This document shows positions 7,092-14,786 of a DNA stretch of 16,245 nt, piece by piece. The stretch comes from Bacteroidota bacterium. GTDB taxonomy: Bacteria > Bacteroidota > Rhodothermia > Rhodothermales > UBA10348. The stretch lies in NCBI GenBank assembly GCA_004356265.1, contig SMXK01000036.1:1-16245 (forward strand), written 5' to 3'. Position 1 is the stretch's first letter; each line of letters starts with the position of its first letter. Below the pieces are notes generated by a model. That model saw nothing but the letters and a program-made list of their open reading frames with translations. It had not been told where the DNA came from and ran no database searches. Both the position numbers and the translations under genes were made by a program.

Positions 7092-9104
7092 TCAGTTTCT
7101 TACCGTGATCGTGAAGGTGTCTGAAAGCTTCGGTCGCTTCGCTGTCAGGATTATTCTTGTCAGTCGATCTCCCCATCCCCGTTGCATTTTCGCGTCATCC
7201 AGAAGGATGGGCTCAAAGGTTACTTCGAATGTGTCCTTGTCGTAATCGAGGAAAACCGCGGCATATCCCGATTCAGAAACACCTGCATCCTGACCCAGTC
7301 GGATTCTACCGTCCTCTATCAAGCTCGGCTCAAGGGGAGTCATCAAATTCAGGGAAAGCGGACCTCGAATCGAGTCGAGCTGGTACTGATCACGGATTTC
7401 CACAAATCGACCTCGATTGAGCGTCACCCTGCGATTCCATTCACGTACGTCTGCCTCTTCGGGATATGCACCCGCTATATCCAGTGTCAGACTGGCTTGC
7501 CGGGCATTCGAGCTGTACTGCACGTTTCTCGCGGTGTACTCCCGCCCATCTTTTTGCATAATGCCGTTTATCGTGGGCACGTTGTGGAAGGCCGACTGCA
7601 CATTCCAGTTGGAGTAGCGGTGCTCCCCAAATGTCGTCGCGGTGTAGACGGCAGAGCCCACGTCAATGAGCACCGGACGTCCATCTGCATAAACAAGGAA
7701 ATTACCAATGTCGTTGTGGTTGTGGCTCTCGAAGTTGTGGCCGCCCTTGGCGGCCACATACAGACCCGCGCTTGAGCCTTCTTCGGATCGGGCTCCCATG
7801 ACCTGAATGTCCTTAAGCCAGAAATCGAGTGGTTGTGGCTCTGCCGTTGGAGTCGAAAGCAGATCATCAAGTAAAAAAAGTGCTGGAAGCTGGCGGCCCA
7901 GACTGCCGAAACTACCGGGAATAGCACCCTCGCCCCAGCCTTGCTTTTCGGCCGCGAATGCAGCAAATCCTGTTAACAGGGGGTCCTCGATGGCGCGGCC
8001 ATATTGAAATACGAGCGCCGGTGCTATGTTTATGCGCGGTGACGCGTCGGCAAAGTTGATGAAATACTCTGAACTGATGTAAGTGCGATAGATGAATTTC
8101 CCCATCTCTCGAATCAGTGGCTTGTCATAGATATCGATTGCGCCTCCTGAGGCGCTACGGAGCAGTTCCAGGGCATCCAGCAGAGAACCCGCGGCACGAC
8201 TCCAGTAGCTGGGTCCTTCGTCGCTTCCCCCGTCAGACGGGTAGCCGTCGATGAATTGATCGAGACTGTACATGATTTTGTGGATGGACTTTAATCGGCG
8301 CTCCTCGTCCCGCTCCAACAACAACACCATCGTCAACCAATTGGAATTTATCCAGGGGTTCCAGTTGTTCAGATTGTGCGGTCCATACCCCATCCACCAG
8401 AAATCTTCCCGTTCCAGATTTGGAGTAAGGATGCGGCGATCCACTTCCAGGTGGATGCGTTCTCGAATCAAGGGGGAGATTTCGTCCAGACGGTCTCCAA
8501 CCAGATAGAGCGTCCACGCCAGAAGGCTTCCGGTTTCGGCTGCGAAAAGATCCACAATGGGTTCAGCGACATCGGGCAGTCCTCGTCCGGCCCGTTGCAC
8601 GGCTAAATGAGGAGGTATACCCCAGAAGCTTTCTTCACTGATGGCCCAGATTCCGTTGACAATGTCATCGATGAATCGACCATTGCCTTCCATAACTTCT
8701 GCAAGAACGAGCTGAGCCAGTTGCGTTCGACGACCAAAGGTGAGGCGTTCGTAATTGGTTCTATTGCCCGTTCGCACAAATTCCAGGAAAACGGTTGCTG
8801 GTAAAGATTCCCATTCCGCGTCGAGTGCCGCTTCTCCCAGAGCGATGTGTGCATTCCGGACGGTCTCGGGTATGGCCAGCCATGCTTGCGGTTCATTGAT
8901 GTCGGGATAGGGATGCCATTCTTGCCGGGGTGAAATTATTTCTTCCAACGCGCGCAGGTCATACTGGCCTGCCAGGAACGCGCGGGGCTGGGCCTCGACT
9001 TTTTGTGTTTGAGCGCTGGCCGGCATCGTCCAGGCCAGTATGACGATGGAGAAGAAAGCGGCAGTTAGAATTTTACAGCTCAAAAACAAGCCTGGGAATT
9101 TCAT
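7092..9104 (-). CDS. Secreted heparinase II/III-like polysaccharide lyase
   Basis: This 670-residue exported protein has the layout of heparinase II/III-type lyases. A Sec signal peptide ends in MPASA before Gln32. An all-alpha toroid follows (about 70-415), with NNWNPWINSN at 246-255 and DGGSDEGPSYW at 291-301, where such lyases place active-site Asn, Glu and Tyr. A C-terminal beta-sandwich then carries HNHNDIGNF (461-469) and FHNVPTING (506-514), the hallmark heparinase_II_III segment. It should cleave a uronate-containing polysaccharide by beta-elimination outside the cytoplasm. It follows its own strong promoter, about 180 bases after the importer genes, and precedes an Ldh-type oxidoreductase. 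The nearby sulfatase suggests a sulfated substrate. The polysaccharide lyase family number and true substrate cannot be fixed by eye. Confidence 0.88.
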   Translation of the reverse strand: MKFPGLFLSCKILTAAFFSIVILAWTMPASAQTQKVEAQPRAFLAGQYDLRALEEIISPRQEWHPYPDINEPQAWLAIPETVRNAHIALGEAALDAEWESLPATVFLEFVRTGNRTNYERLTFGRRTQLAQLVLAEVMEGNGRFIDDIVNGIWAISEESFWGIPPHLAVQRAGRGLPDVAEPIVDLFAAETGSLLAWTLYLVGDRLDEISPLIRERIHLEVDRRILTPNLEREDFWWMGYGPHNLNNWNPWINSNWLTMVLLLERDEERRLKSIHKIMYSLDQFIDGYPSDGGSDEGPSYWSRAAGSLLDALELLRSASGGAIDIYDKPLIREMGKFIYRTYISSEYFINFADASPRINIAPALVFQYGRAIEDPLLTGFAAFAAEKQGWGEGAIPGSFGSLGRQLPALFLLDDLLSTPTAEPQPLDFWLKDIQVMGARSEEGSSAGLYVAAKGGHNFESHNHNDIGNFLVYADGRPVLIDVGSAVYTATTFGEHRYSNWNVQSAFHNVPTINGIMQKDGREYTARNVQYSSNARQASLTLDIAGAYPEEADVREWNRRVTLNRGRFVEIRDQYQLDSIRGPLSLNLMTPLEPSLIEDGRIRLGQDAGVSESGYAAVFLDYDKDTFEVTFEPILLDDAKMQRGWGDRLTRIILTAKRPKLSDTFTITVRN

Positions 9105-9154
9105 AAAAAGTGTCGACTGAAAAGACGAAGAGAGATTTTATTTCCCACGCCGGT

Positions 9155-9183
9155 ATTATAGCGCGGAATTTATCGACTGTCGA
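9155..9183 (-). promoter_or_regulatory. Sigma-70-type promoter of the lyase-Ldh unit
   Basis: On the minus strand, TCGACA (9178-9183; 5 of 6 matches to the -35 consensus) and a perfect TATAAT (9155-9160) are separated by 17 bases. The predicted transcript would start near 9148, giving a leader of about 45 bases before the lyase ATG at 9104. This is the best promoter match in the window and shows that the lyase gene need not depend on the importer operon. Confidence 0.6.
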
Positions 9184-9203
9184 GTTTCCAGACAGCGCCT
9201 GCC

Positions 9204-9219
9204 AGGAAAACGTTTTACG
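9204..9219. promoter_or_regulatory. Candidate LacI-family operator
   Basis: The palindrome AAAACGTTTT (9207-9216) with flanking GG and AC resembles operators of LacI/GalR-type regulators, which centre on CG. It lies about 20 bases upstream of the -35 box of the lyase promoter. A second, shorter inverted repeat, TCGACTGTCGA (9173-9183), overlaps the -35 itself. No regulator gene is in the window. Confidence 0.35.
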
Positions 9220-9282
9220 TCCATTTTATACCCCATCAATTAACTGTTAACCTGCATGACTCTGCTATAGCATCGTTTACGA

Positions 9283-10263
9283 TCATGGTTCAATTTCGTC
9301 AACCCTGTGACAGGCGGCCAGGTGTCCATTTCCAACAGAGCGCAATGTCGGCTCGATGACTGCGCATTTGTCGATCGCAAGGGGGCATCGAGTCCGAAAC
9401 CGGCAACCGCTTGGCAAATTCGCGGCGCTTGCGACTTCACCCACGAGTGGTACGAACTGTTTCCGATTTCCAGGATGGGGGACCAGTGATGAGGCCAGTA
9501 GCGCTTTCGAATAAGGATGTTTCGGACCAGCAAAAAAATCGCCTGTCGGCGCTTTCTCAACAATCTTTCCGAGATACATGACCGCAACGGTGTCACTAAC
9601 GTGCGCTACAAGATCCAGATCGTGCGAAATGAATAGATAGGCAAGATTGCGATTTTCTTGGAGATCCAGAAGCAGGTTGATGATCTGGGCTCGAATTGAA
9701 ACATCCAGGGCGGAAACCGGCTCGTCGCAAACAATAAATGTCGGATTGACTGAAATGGCTCTGGCAATTCCGACGCGCTGCCTTTGACCACCGGACAATT
9801 CGTGCGGATATCGGGATGCTATATCACTCGACAATCCCACGGCAGCAAGTACATCCTGAATATGATTTTGCCTCTCTTGTGGAGGGCAAATATCGTGAAC
9901 TACCAGCGGCTCGCGCAGGATTGATTTTACTTTAAAATGTGGCGTCAGCGATGCATATGGATCCTGAAAGACCATCTGAATTTTTCGCCTGAATTCAGGA
10001 GTCGCCTCGCTGACCAATTCGCCGTTCAGATATATTTCGCCACCATCCAACTGCAACAGCTTGAGGATGAGTTTTGCTGTAGTCGACTTTCCGCATCCGG
10101 ATTCACCAACAAGCGCCAATGTCTTGCCTGCCATGATATCGAAAGAGATACCGTCAACAGCACGAACCTTTTGGGTACCCTGTTGAAACCAGGATCGACG
10201 CAGATCAAAATGCTTCACCAGATTCCGGACTTCGAGTACCGGTGCCTTCACGATACTGGTCAT
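9283..10263 (-). CDS. Dpp/Opp-type ABC importer ATPase (DppF/OppF-like)
   Basis: This is a 326-residue ABC ATPase. It has Walker A GESGCGKS (53-60), the Q-loop Gln100 in VFQDP, signature LSGGQRQR from 156, Walker B FIVCDE (176-181) with the D-loop SALD, and the switch His214 (ISHD). The C-terminal LPSGCRFRTRCPLA is the oligopeptide/dipeptide-transporter C-terminal domain, whose Cys residues bind a cluster in some homologues. It is the last of four transport genes, joined to the previous one by an ATGA overlap (10260-10263), and pairs with that ATPase to drive uptake. Substrates of this transporter class are peptides, but many members import oligosaccharides or other solutes. The neighbouring lyase makes a sugar substrate plausible here. 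Confidence 0.93.
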   Translation of the reverse strand: MTSIVKAPVLEVRNLVKHFDLRRSWFQQGTQKVRAVDGISFDIMAGKTLALVGESGCGKSTTAKLILKLLQLDGGEIYLNGELVSEATPEFRRKIQMVFQDPYASLTPHFKVKSILREPLVVHDICPPQERQNHIQDVLAAVGLSSDIASRYPHELSGGQRQRVGIARAISVNPTFIVCDEPVSALDVSIRAQIINLLLDLQENRNLAYLFISHDLDLVAHVSDTVAVMYLGKIVEKAPTGDFFAGPKHPYSKALLASSLVPHPGNRKQFVPLVGEVASAANLPSGCRFRTRCPLAIDKCAVIEPTLRSVGNGHLAACHRVDEIEP

Positions 10264-11273
10264 AGCGATCTCGCCGTTGGTGTTGCTGAGGCAAATCGTG
10301 GAATCTCACGCCAGAGATGACACCGAACCCAGTGTCCGTCGGATACTTCTTCCAGTCGCGGAACTGTACTGGTGCAAGCCTCTTCGCGACCGTACTCACA
10401 TCGATCGAAAAAAGGGCATCCAGCCGGTAAATCGGCGAGATTTGGAACCGTGCCTGGGATCGTTGGCAGATGCGATTTCCTCGGACGTGTTTCAATCTGA
10501 GGTAGCGACCGCATCAGGCCGCGTGTATAAGGATGAAGTGGATTCTCGAACAATGGAGCAACGTCGGCAATTTCGACAAGGCGGCCGGCGTACATGACGG
10601 CAACCCTGTGAGCTGTCTGTGCAATCACGCTGAGGTCATGCGTGATAAGCAGAAGTGCCATTTGATGCTCAGCCTGGAGTTGGACAAACAGGTCAAGAAT
10701 CTGCGCCTGAATAGTTACGTCCAGCGCCGTAGTAGGCTCATCGGCAACGAGTAGTTGAACGTCACCACAGATCAGCGCAATTGAGATCAGTACACGCTGC
10801 CGGATTCCACCGGAAAGCTCATGGGGATACTGGTCAAATCTTAAATCTGGAGACTCGATCCCGACACGTTTCATCACGTCAAGAGCGCGTTGTCGACGTT
10901 CGTTCTTCTTCATTTCGGGGCGATGGATCGCGAGCACCTCGGTAATCTGATTCCCGACCGTGAAAACAGGATTCAGGCTGGTCATCGGCTCCTGCAGAAT
11001 AATCGAAATCTGGTTGCCTCGGATGCACTGTATTTCCGATTCGTCCAAGGTCAAAAGATCGTCACCGTTAAATAAAATCTCCCCGGACGTGATCTTGCCT
11101 GGAGCAGGTACGAGTCTCATTATTGATTTGGCCAGCAACGATTTACCGCATCCTGATTCGCCCACAAGCCCGAGAATTTCACCCTTGCCAATTGACAAAC
11201 TGAGGTCATCAATGACCGTAATCGGGCCCGAATCACCCGGGAATTGGACCTCCAGATTCTGAATTTCAATCAT
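10260..11273 (-). CDS. Dpp/Opp-type ABC importer ATPase (DppD/OppD-like)
   Basis: This is a 337-residue ABC ATPase and partner of the downstream one. It has Walker A GESGCGKS (38-45), Q-loop Gln94 in ILQEP, signature LSGGI (153-157), Walker B LLVADE (174-179) followed by TTALD, and switch His212 (ITHD). The C-terminal part has the oligopeptide-transporter domain LPAGCPFFDRC. The LSGGI and EPMTSLNP sequences are typical of the D subunits of this class. It shares an ATGA junction with the permease gene before it (11270-11273) and with the ATPase gene after it, so the four transport genes are translationally coupled. It is intact and acts on the cytoplasmic face of the inner membrane. Confidence 0.93.
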   Translation of the reverse strand: MIEIQNLEVQFPGDSGPITVIDDLSLSIGKGEILGLVGESGCGKSLLAKSIMRLVPAPGKITSGEILFNGDDLLTLDESEIQCIRGNQISIILQEPMTSLNPVFTVGNQITEVLAIHRPEMKKNERRQRALDVMKRVGIESPDLRFDQYPHELSGGIRQRVLISIALICGDVQLLVADEPTTALDVTIQAQILDLFVQLQAEHQMALLLITHDLSVIAQTAHRVAVMYAGRLVEIADVAPLFENPLHPYTRGLMRSLPQIETRPRKSHLPTIPGTVPNLADLPAGCPFFDRCEYGREEACTSTVPRLEEVSDGHWVRCHLWREIPRFASATPTARSL

Positions 11274-12154
11274 AGTTCACCCCTGCTCTGCAGACGCGGG
11301 TCCAGCATATCCCGCAGGCCATCACCGATCAAATTTAAACTGAGCACCGCAAGTGTAATCATGCATCCCGGAATGGTAATCAGCCACCAGGCAGACCTGA
11401 TAAAGTCGCGAGCATCGGAGATCATGCTCCCCCAACTGGGTGCAGGGGGTGGGGTCCCGAGACCAAGAAAGCTGAGCCCTGCTTCAACAAGCACAGCCCA
11501 TGCGAAGCCAAAACTCAACTGGACCATGACCGGGCCCGCGGCTTTCGGCAGGATATGAAGGAATAGAAGTCGAAAATCACCGACGCCCACAGTGCGCGCA
11601 GCTTCAACAAACTCCGCATCCCGAAACTCGACAACCGATGCCCGCACCGTCCTGATCACCCTGGGTATGTAGAGGACGGTTACTGATATTATAACATTGA
11701 GCTCAGACGGTCCGATCGCAGCCATAATCATTATGGCCAGCACAAATCCTGGGAAAATCATCAGGCTATCGGTGAAACGACCGATGATAACATCCGCCAA
11801 GTTGTACCAACCCGATATGACCCCGAAAAGAATGCCAAACAGGGCTGTTAACAACATCGAACCAAAACCCACCCGCAAGGATATCTGAGCACCATACATG
11901 GTCCGGGCCAGCACGTCTCTGCCAAAATGGTCTGTACCGAAAGGATGGGCCCAACTTGGCGCCAGCAATTTTTGCGAAGCATCGATTGACAAAGGGTCCA
12001 AGAATGTCAAAAAAGACGCGAAAACGGCCATTAATACCAGAGGGATAAGAATTAAGCTTCCGGCGACTACCATGCCATTAAGACGAAAACGTCTGGCGCC
12101 GGAAAGCGAACTCCAAAAACTTTCTGGAAGGATGTGAGCAGGATCGGTACTCAT
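11270..12154 (-). CDS. Dpp/Opp-type ABC importer permease (DppC/OppC-like)
   Basis: This 294-residue inner-membrane permease begins with one membrane segment (about 28-50). It then has the HPFGTDHFGRD motif (70-80) typical of C-type permeases of peptide importers, and about five further segments. The cytoplasmic EAA loop, EFVEAARTVGVGDFRLLF and onward (181-206), contacts an ATPase. The conserved LSFLGLGTPPPAPSWG segment near the end is also diagnostic. It forms the channel with the preceding permease; their genes overlap by ATGA (12151-12154). It is complete and of normal length. Confidence 0.93.
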   Translation of the reverse strand: MSTDPAHILPESFWSSLSGARRFRLNGMVVAGSLILIPLVLMAVFASFLTFLDPLSIDASQKLLAPSWAHPFGTDHFGRDVLARTMYGAQISLRVGFGSMLLTALFGILFGVISGWYNLADVIIGRFTDSLMIFPGFVLAIMIMAAIGPSELNVIISVTVLYIPRVIRTVRASVVEFRDAEFVEAARTVGVGDFRLLFLHILPKAAGPVMVQLSFGFAWAVLVEAGLSFLGLGTPPPAPSWGSMISDARDFIRSAWWLITIPGCMITLAVLSLNLIGDGLRDMLDPRLQSRGEL

Positions 12155-13101
12155 CGGGTATGCCTGATACGTGGATTGAAGTAGGCATAACCGAGGTCAA
12201 CCATCAGGTTTACCACTAACGCCACAAGCGTCAAGTAAAAAATTCCACCTTCAAGCATGGGATAGTCACGGCGCACCGCCGCGATGGTAATAAGCTGTCC
12301 GAGGCCAGGCAGGGCAAAGACATTTTCGATGATTACAGATCCCCCGAGTCCGAGAGCAAAGGTCAGGCCGATAACGGTAGTGATCTGAGTCATGGCATTT
12401 TTCAGCGCGTGTTTCAGTACCACACGGGATTCAGGCAGGCCTTTGGCACGCGCCATCGTAATATATTCCTGACCAAGTACTTCGATCATTGATGCACGCG
12501 TCATGCGTACGACAAGACCGATCTGCGCAAGACTTTGCGCTGCAACAGGCAGAATAAGTCGTCTAAGCCATTCCCAGATTCCAAAATCGGGACTGCGGTA
12601 ACCCGAGGCCGGTAGCCAACCGAGCGTTACTGCAAAGAGGATGATCAGCAGGAACCCGAGCCAGAATGACGGCATGGCCATGCCCAGACTGGACACTACG
12701 TTACTCGCATAATCCGCAAATCTGCCACGCCGGATAGCCGCGTAGATCCCAAGTGGTATACCAATCACGATCGTAAATATCATCGAGAAAATCGTGAGAT
12801 AAAGTGTGACGGGAAAACGCTCCGCAACCACGTCTACTACCGGTTCTGAATAAAACAGAGAAGTGCCAAAATCTCCTGTCAGAACTTTGGGAAGCCAGTC
12901 CAGGTATTGAGAAAGCAGCGGCTGGTCGAGGCCGAGGTCGCGGGTAATCTCATCTATCTGCTCAGCCCCAACGGCCTGGTGACCAACCAGTGCGGCTATC
13001 GGGCTTCCGGGAATCAGTCTTGTGATGAAAAAGATCGATGTAAGCGTAATGAGTATGGTCGGGATAAACGATAAAACACGACGCAGGGTATACTCTAGCA
13101 T
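12151..13101 (-). CDS. Dpp/Opp-type ABC importer permease (DppB/OppB-like)
   Basis: This 316-residue inner-membrane permease starts with the family pattern MLEYTLRRVLSFIPT and RLIPGSP. It has the periplasmic LGLDQPLLSQYLDWL region, GDFGTSL, and about six membrane segments. Its EAA loop is EYITMARAKGLPESRVV and onward (212-236). The sequence NVFALPGLGQL near the C-terminus is typical of B-type permeases. It starts 13 bases after the binding-protein gene and is the first of four overlapping transport genes. It is complete, with no unusual change seen. Confidence 0.93.
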   Translation of the reverse strand: MLEYTLRRVLSFIPTILITLTSIFFITRLIPGSPIAALVGHQAVGAEQIDEITRDLGLDQPLLSQYLDWLPKVLTGDFGTSLFYSEPVVDVVAERFPVTLYLTIFSMIFTIVIGIPLGIYAAIRRGRFADYASNVVSSLGMAMPSFWLGFLLIILFAVTLGWLPASGYRSPDFGIWEWLRRLILPVAAQSLAQIGLVVRMTRASMIEVLGQEYITMARAKGLPESRVVLKHALKNAMTQITTVIGLTFALGLGGSVIIENVFALPGLGQLITIAAVRRDYPMLEGGIFYLTLVALVVNLMVDLGYAYFNPRIRHTR

Positions 13102-13114
13102 TTATCGACTTGCT

Positions 13115-14695
13115 CTAATTTGCGTGATCAATCCACACCCCGTGCAACGTGAGATTTCCAAGAGCAAGATTGCCGTAGGGATCATGTACTTTCTTAGTCT
13201 TGGCCACCAGACGGTAGATATAGCCCAGGTTAACCAATGCGACCTGCTCATAAAAAGCCCTCTGGAGGTCAACTCCAAGCTCTTTCCGCTGTTCGAATTC
13301 TGTCGCCGATGCCAGTTTAGCAAAAATCTCGTCAGTGATTGGGTTCGAAAAACCCACCTCCTTAGACGGAAAAGTACCGTTAAATTCCGGATGCCACAGA
13401 GATGGATCGAGCCAGTAGCCGGCAGACGTGTAAATGTTCAAGGAGGCCGGGTCCTGGCGTTTGGTGACCCACGTACTCAGATCGTAGCTCTTAATCTGGA
13501 GATTGAGCCCAACCCGCTTGGCCTGTTCTACAAGCGCCACAGCAACACGCCGCTGAACGATATCCGTCGAGATTACTTGAATAAAGATCGGATCGCCGTT
13601 ATATCCGGCACTTTTGAGATAGTCTTCAGCCGATTGATTGCTACCGGACCCGGTTTCTGAATTGAAGGCACTCTCGGGGGCATAGATGCTCGAGTTCGTT
13701 AAACCGAAGGATGGTTCGGAAACCACGATCGACGTAATTTCGGATGGATCAACCATAGCCTGGAAGGCTCGGCGAATGTTGATATCACTGGTCAGGCCCT
13801 GTTGGTGATTGAACATCATGTAGAGGAGCACACCGGGCCCGTTCTTAATGGGTTCAACATCGTCCAGTTCACGAAGTCGAGACGCTTCAGAATCCGGCAC
13901 TTCTGTAATGATATCATATTCACCAGATTCCAGACCAGCTATTCGGGTTGACGCTTCGGGTACGATCCAGAAAAGAATCTCATCAAGATCAGCCACCTTT
14001 TTGCCCGCCTGATAGTTTGGCTCGTCGGTGCGGGGCGAATAATCGAGGAATCGCTCAAGCCGAACGTACTGGTCTTCCTTGTATTCAACAAACCGGTAAG
14101 GACCGGTACCAATCACCTCGGTTACCATACCGGGCGTCGTTGACGCCTCGGCGATTTCTCTTGGCATTATCGCTGCCTTATTGTCGTCGGAGCCAAGAAG
14201 AAGGAGCAGAAACCGGCCCATCGGGGCCTTAAACCTCAGAACAACGGTGTTTTCGTCTGGTGTGTCAATCGCTTCCAGACCAGCTAGTCCGGACCCCCTG
14301 GGGCCGAATGCGTGCCACCGCTCAAGAGAAGCTTTTACATCCCGGGAATCAAGCGTGTCACCATTATGAAATTTGACATCCCGGCGAAGTGTAAACGTCC
14401 AGACCTTACCATCCTCGGAGGCAACATAGGTATCCACTAAATCCGGTACGGCCGTGAAGTCGCGGCCAAGTCCGAACAGTCCTTCGTAAACATGGCCCAT
14501 GACCATCGGAAGCGGGTGTGATACGGTCGACTGCCAGTCGAGAGTGGGCAAAGGAAGATGTAATCCGACGTTCAGCGTCCCGCCTCGCGCCTGAGAGTCA
14601 GCAGGAGGGGCAGTGCCTGAATCGGGCGGCGAACTGCAACCAACACAGAAAAGGCTTCCGAGCAGAAAACCAAGGAGTATACGTTTACGAATCAC
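13115..14695 (-). CDS. Lipoprotein solute-binding protein, SBP_bac_5 family
   Basis: This is the binding protein of the Dpp/Opp-type importer (family 5), 526 residues with the start chosen here. The GTG at 14695 gives a compact lipoprotein signal: IRKR, a hydrophobic stretch, then FCVGC with Cys20 as the likely lipidated residue. The mature domain includes GGTLNVGLH, WTFTLRRDVKFHNGD, IGTGPYRFVEY and RRAFQAMVD, all typical of the family. The frame is open to a TTG at 14797 that overlaps the preceding gene; that longer N-terminus would put about 35 polar residues before the signal peptide and is less likely. No strong ribosome site precedes the GTG. A lipid anchor is less common than a free periplasmic form in Gram-negative members. 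Ligand unknown: peptide or oligosaccharide. Confidence 0.88.
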   Translation of the reverse strand: MIRKRILLGFLLGSLFCVGCSSPPDSGTAPPADSQARGGTLNVGLHLPLPTLDWQSTVSHPLPMVMGHVYEGLFGLGRDFTAVPDLVDTYVASEDGKVWTFTLRRDVKFHNGDTLDSRDVKASLERWHAFGPRGSGLAGLEAIDTPDENTVVLRFKAPMGRFLLLLLGSDDNKAAIMPREIAEASTTPGMVTEVIGTGPYRFVEYKEDQYVRLERFLDYSPRTDEPNYQAGKKVADLDEILFWIVPEASTRIAGLESGEYDIITEVPDSEASRLRELDDVEPIKNGPGVLLYMMFNHQQGLTSDINIRRAFQAMVDPSEITSIVVSEPSFGLTNSSIYAPESAFNSETGSGSNQSAEDYLKSAGYNGDPIFIQVISTDIVQRRVAVALVEQAKRVGLNLQIKSYDLSTWVTKRQDPASLNIYTSAGYWLDPSLWHPEFNGTFPSKEVGFSNPITDEIFAKLASATEFEQRKELGVDLQRAFYEQVALVNLGYIYRLVAKTKKVHDPYGNLALGNLTLHGVWIDHAN

Positions 14696-14702
14696 TGTTG
14701 TC

Positions 14703-14762
14703 TTACTGACCGAATTTGTTGCATTTGAAGGACGTTGCGAGCCTGATCGTGGCAAGGTACAC
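14703..14762 (-). CDS. Possible 19-residue leader ORF before the binding-protein gene
   Basis: The minus strand carries a good Shine-Dalgarno sequence, AGAGGAAAG (14772-14780), nine bases before a GTG at 14762. That GTG opens a 19-codon frame (MYLATIRLATSFKCNKFGQ) ending in TAA at 14703-14705, seven bases before the predicted binding-protein GTG. The ribosome site does not match any start in the binding-protein frame. This could be a leader that couples translation, or chance. The peptide resembles nothing I recognise. Confidence 0.2.
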   Translation of the reverse strand: MYLATIRLATSFKCNKFGQ

Positions 14763-14786
14763 GATTTATTGCTTTCCTCTCGCCAG

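Noticed and set aside
7182..7775. 197-residue + strand frame inside the lyase gene
   Set aside because: It mirrors the conserved C-terminal lyase domain on the other strand and has no ribosome site or family pattern.
9240..9250. TTAACTGTTAA palindrome after the importer ATPase gene as a terminator or operator
   Set aside because: Too short to form a useful hairpin and far from any promoter element; likely chance in an AT-rich spacer.
12082..12095. AGACG/CGTCT inverted repeat
   Set aside because: It lies within the coding sequence of a permease near its N-terminus and has no regulatory context.
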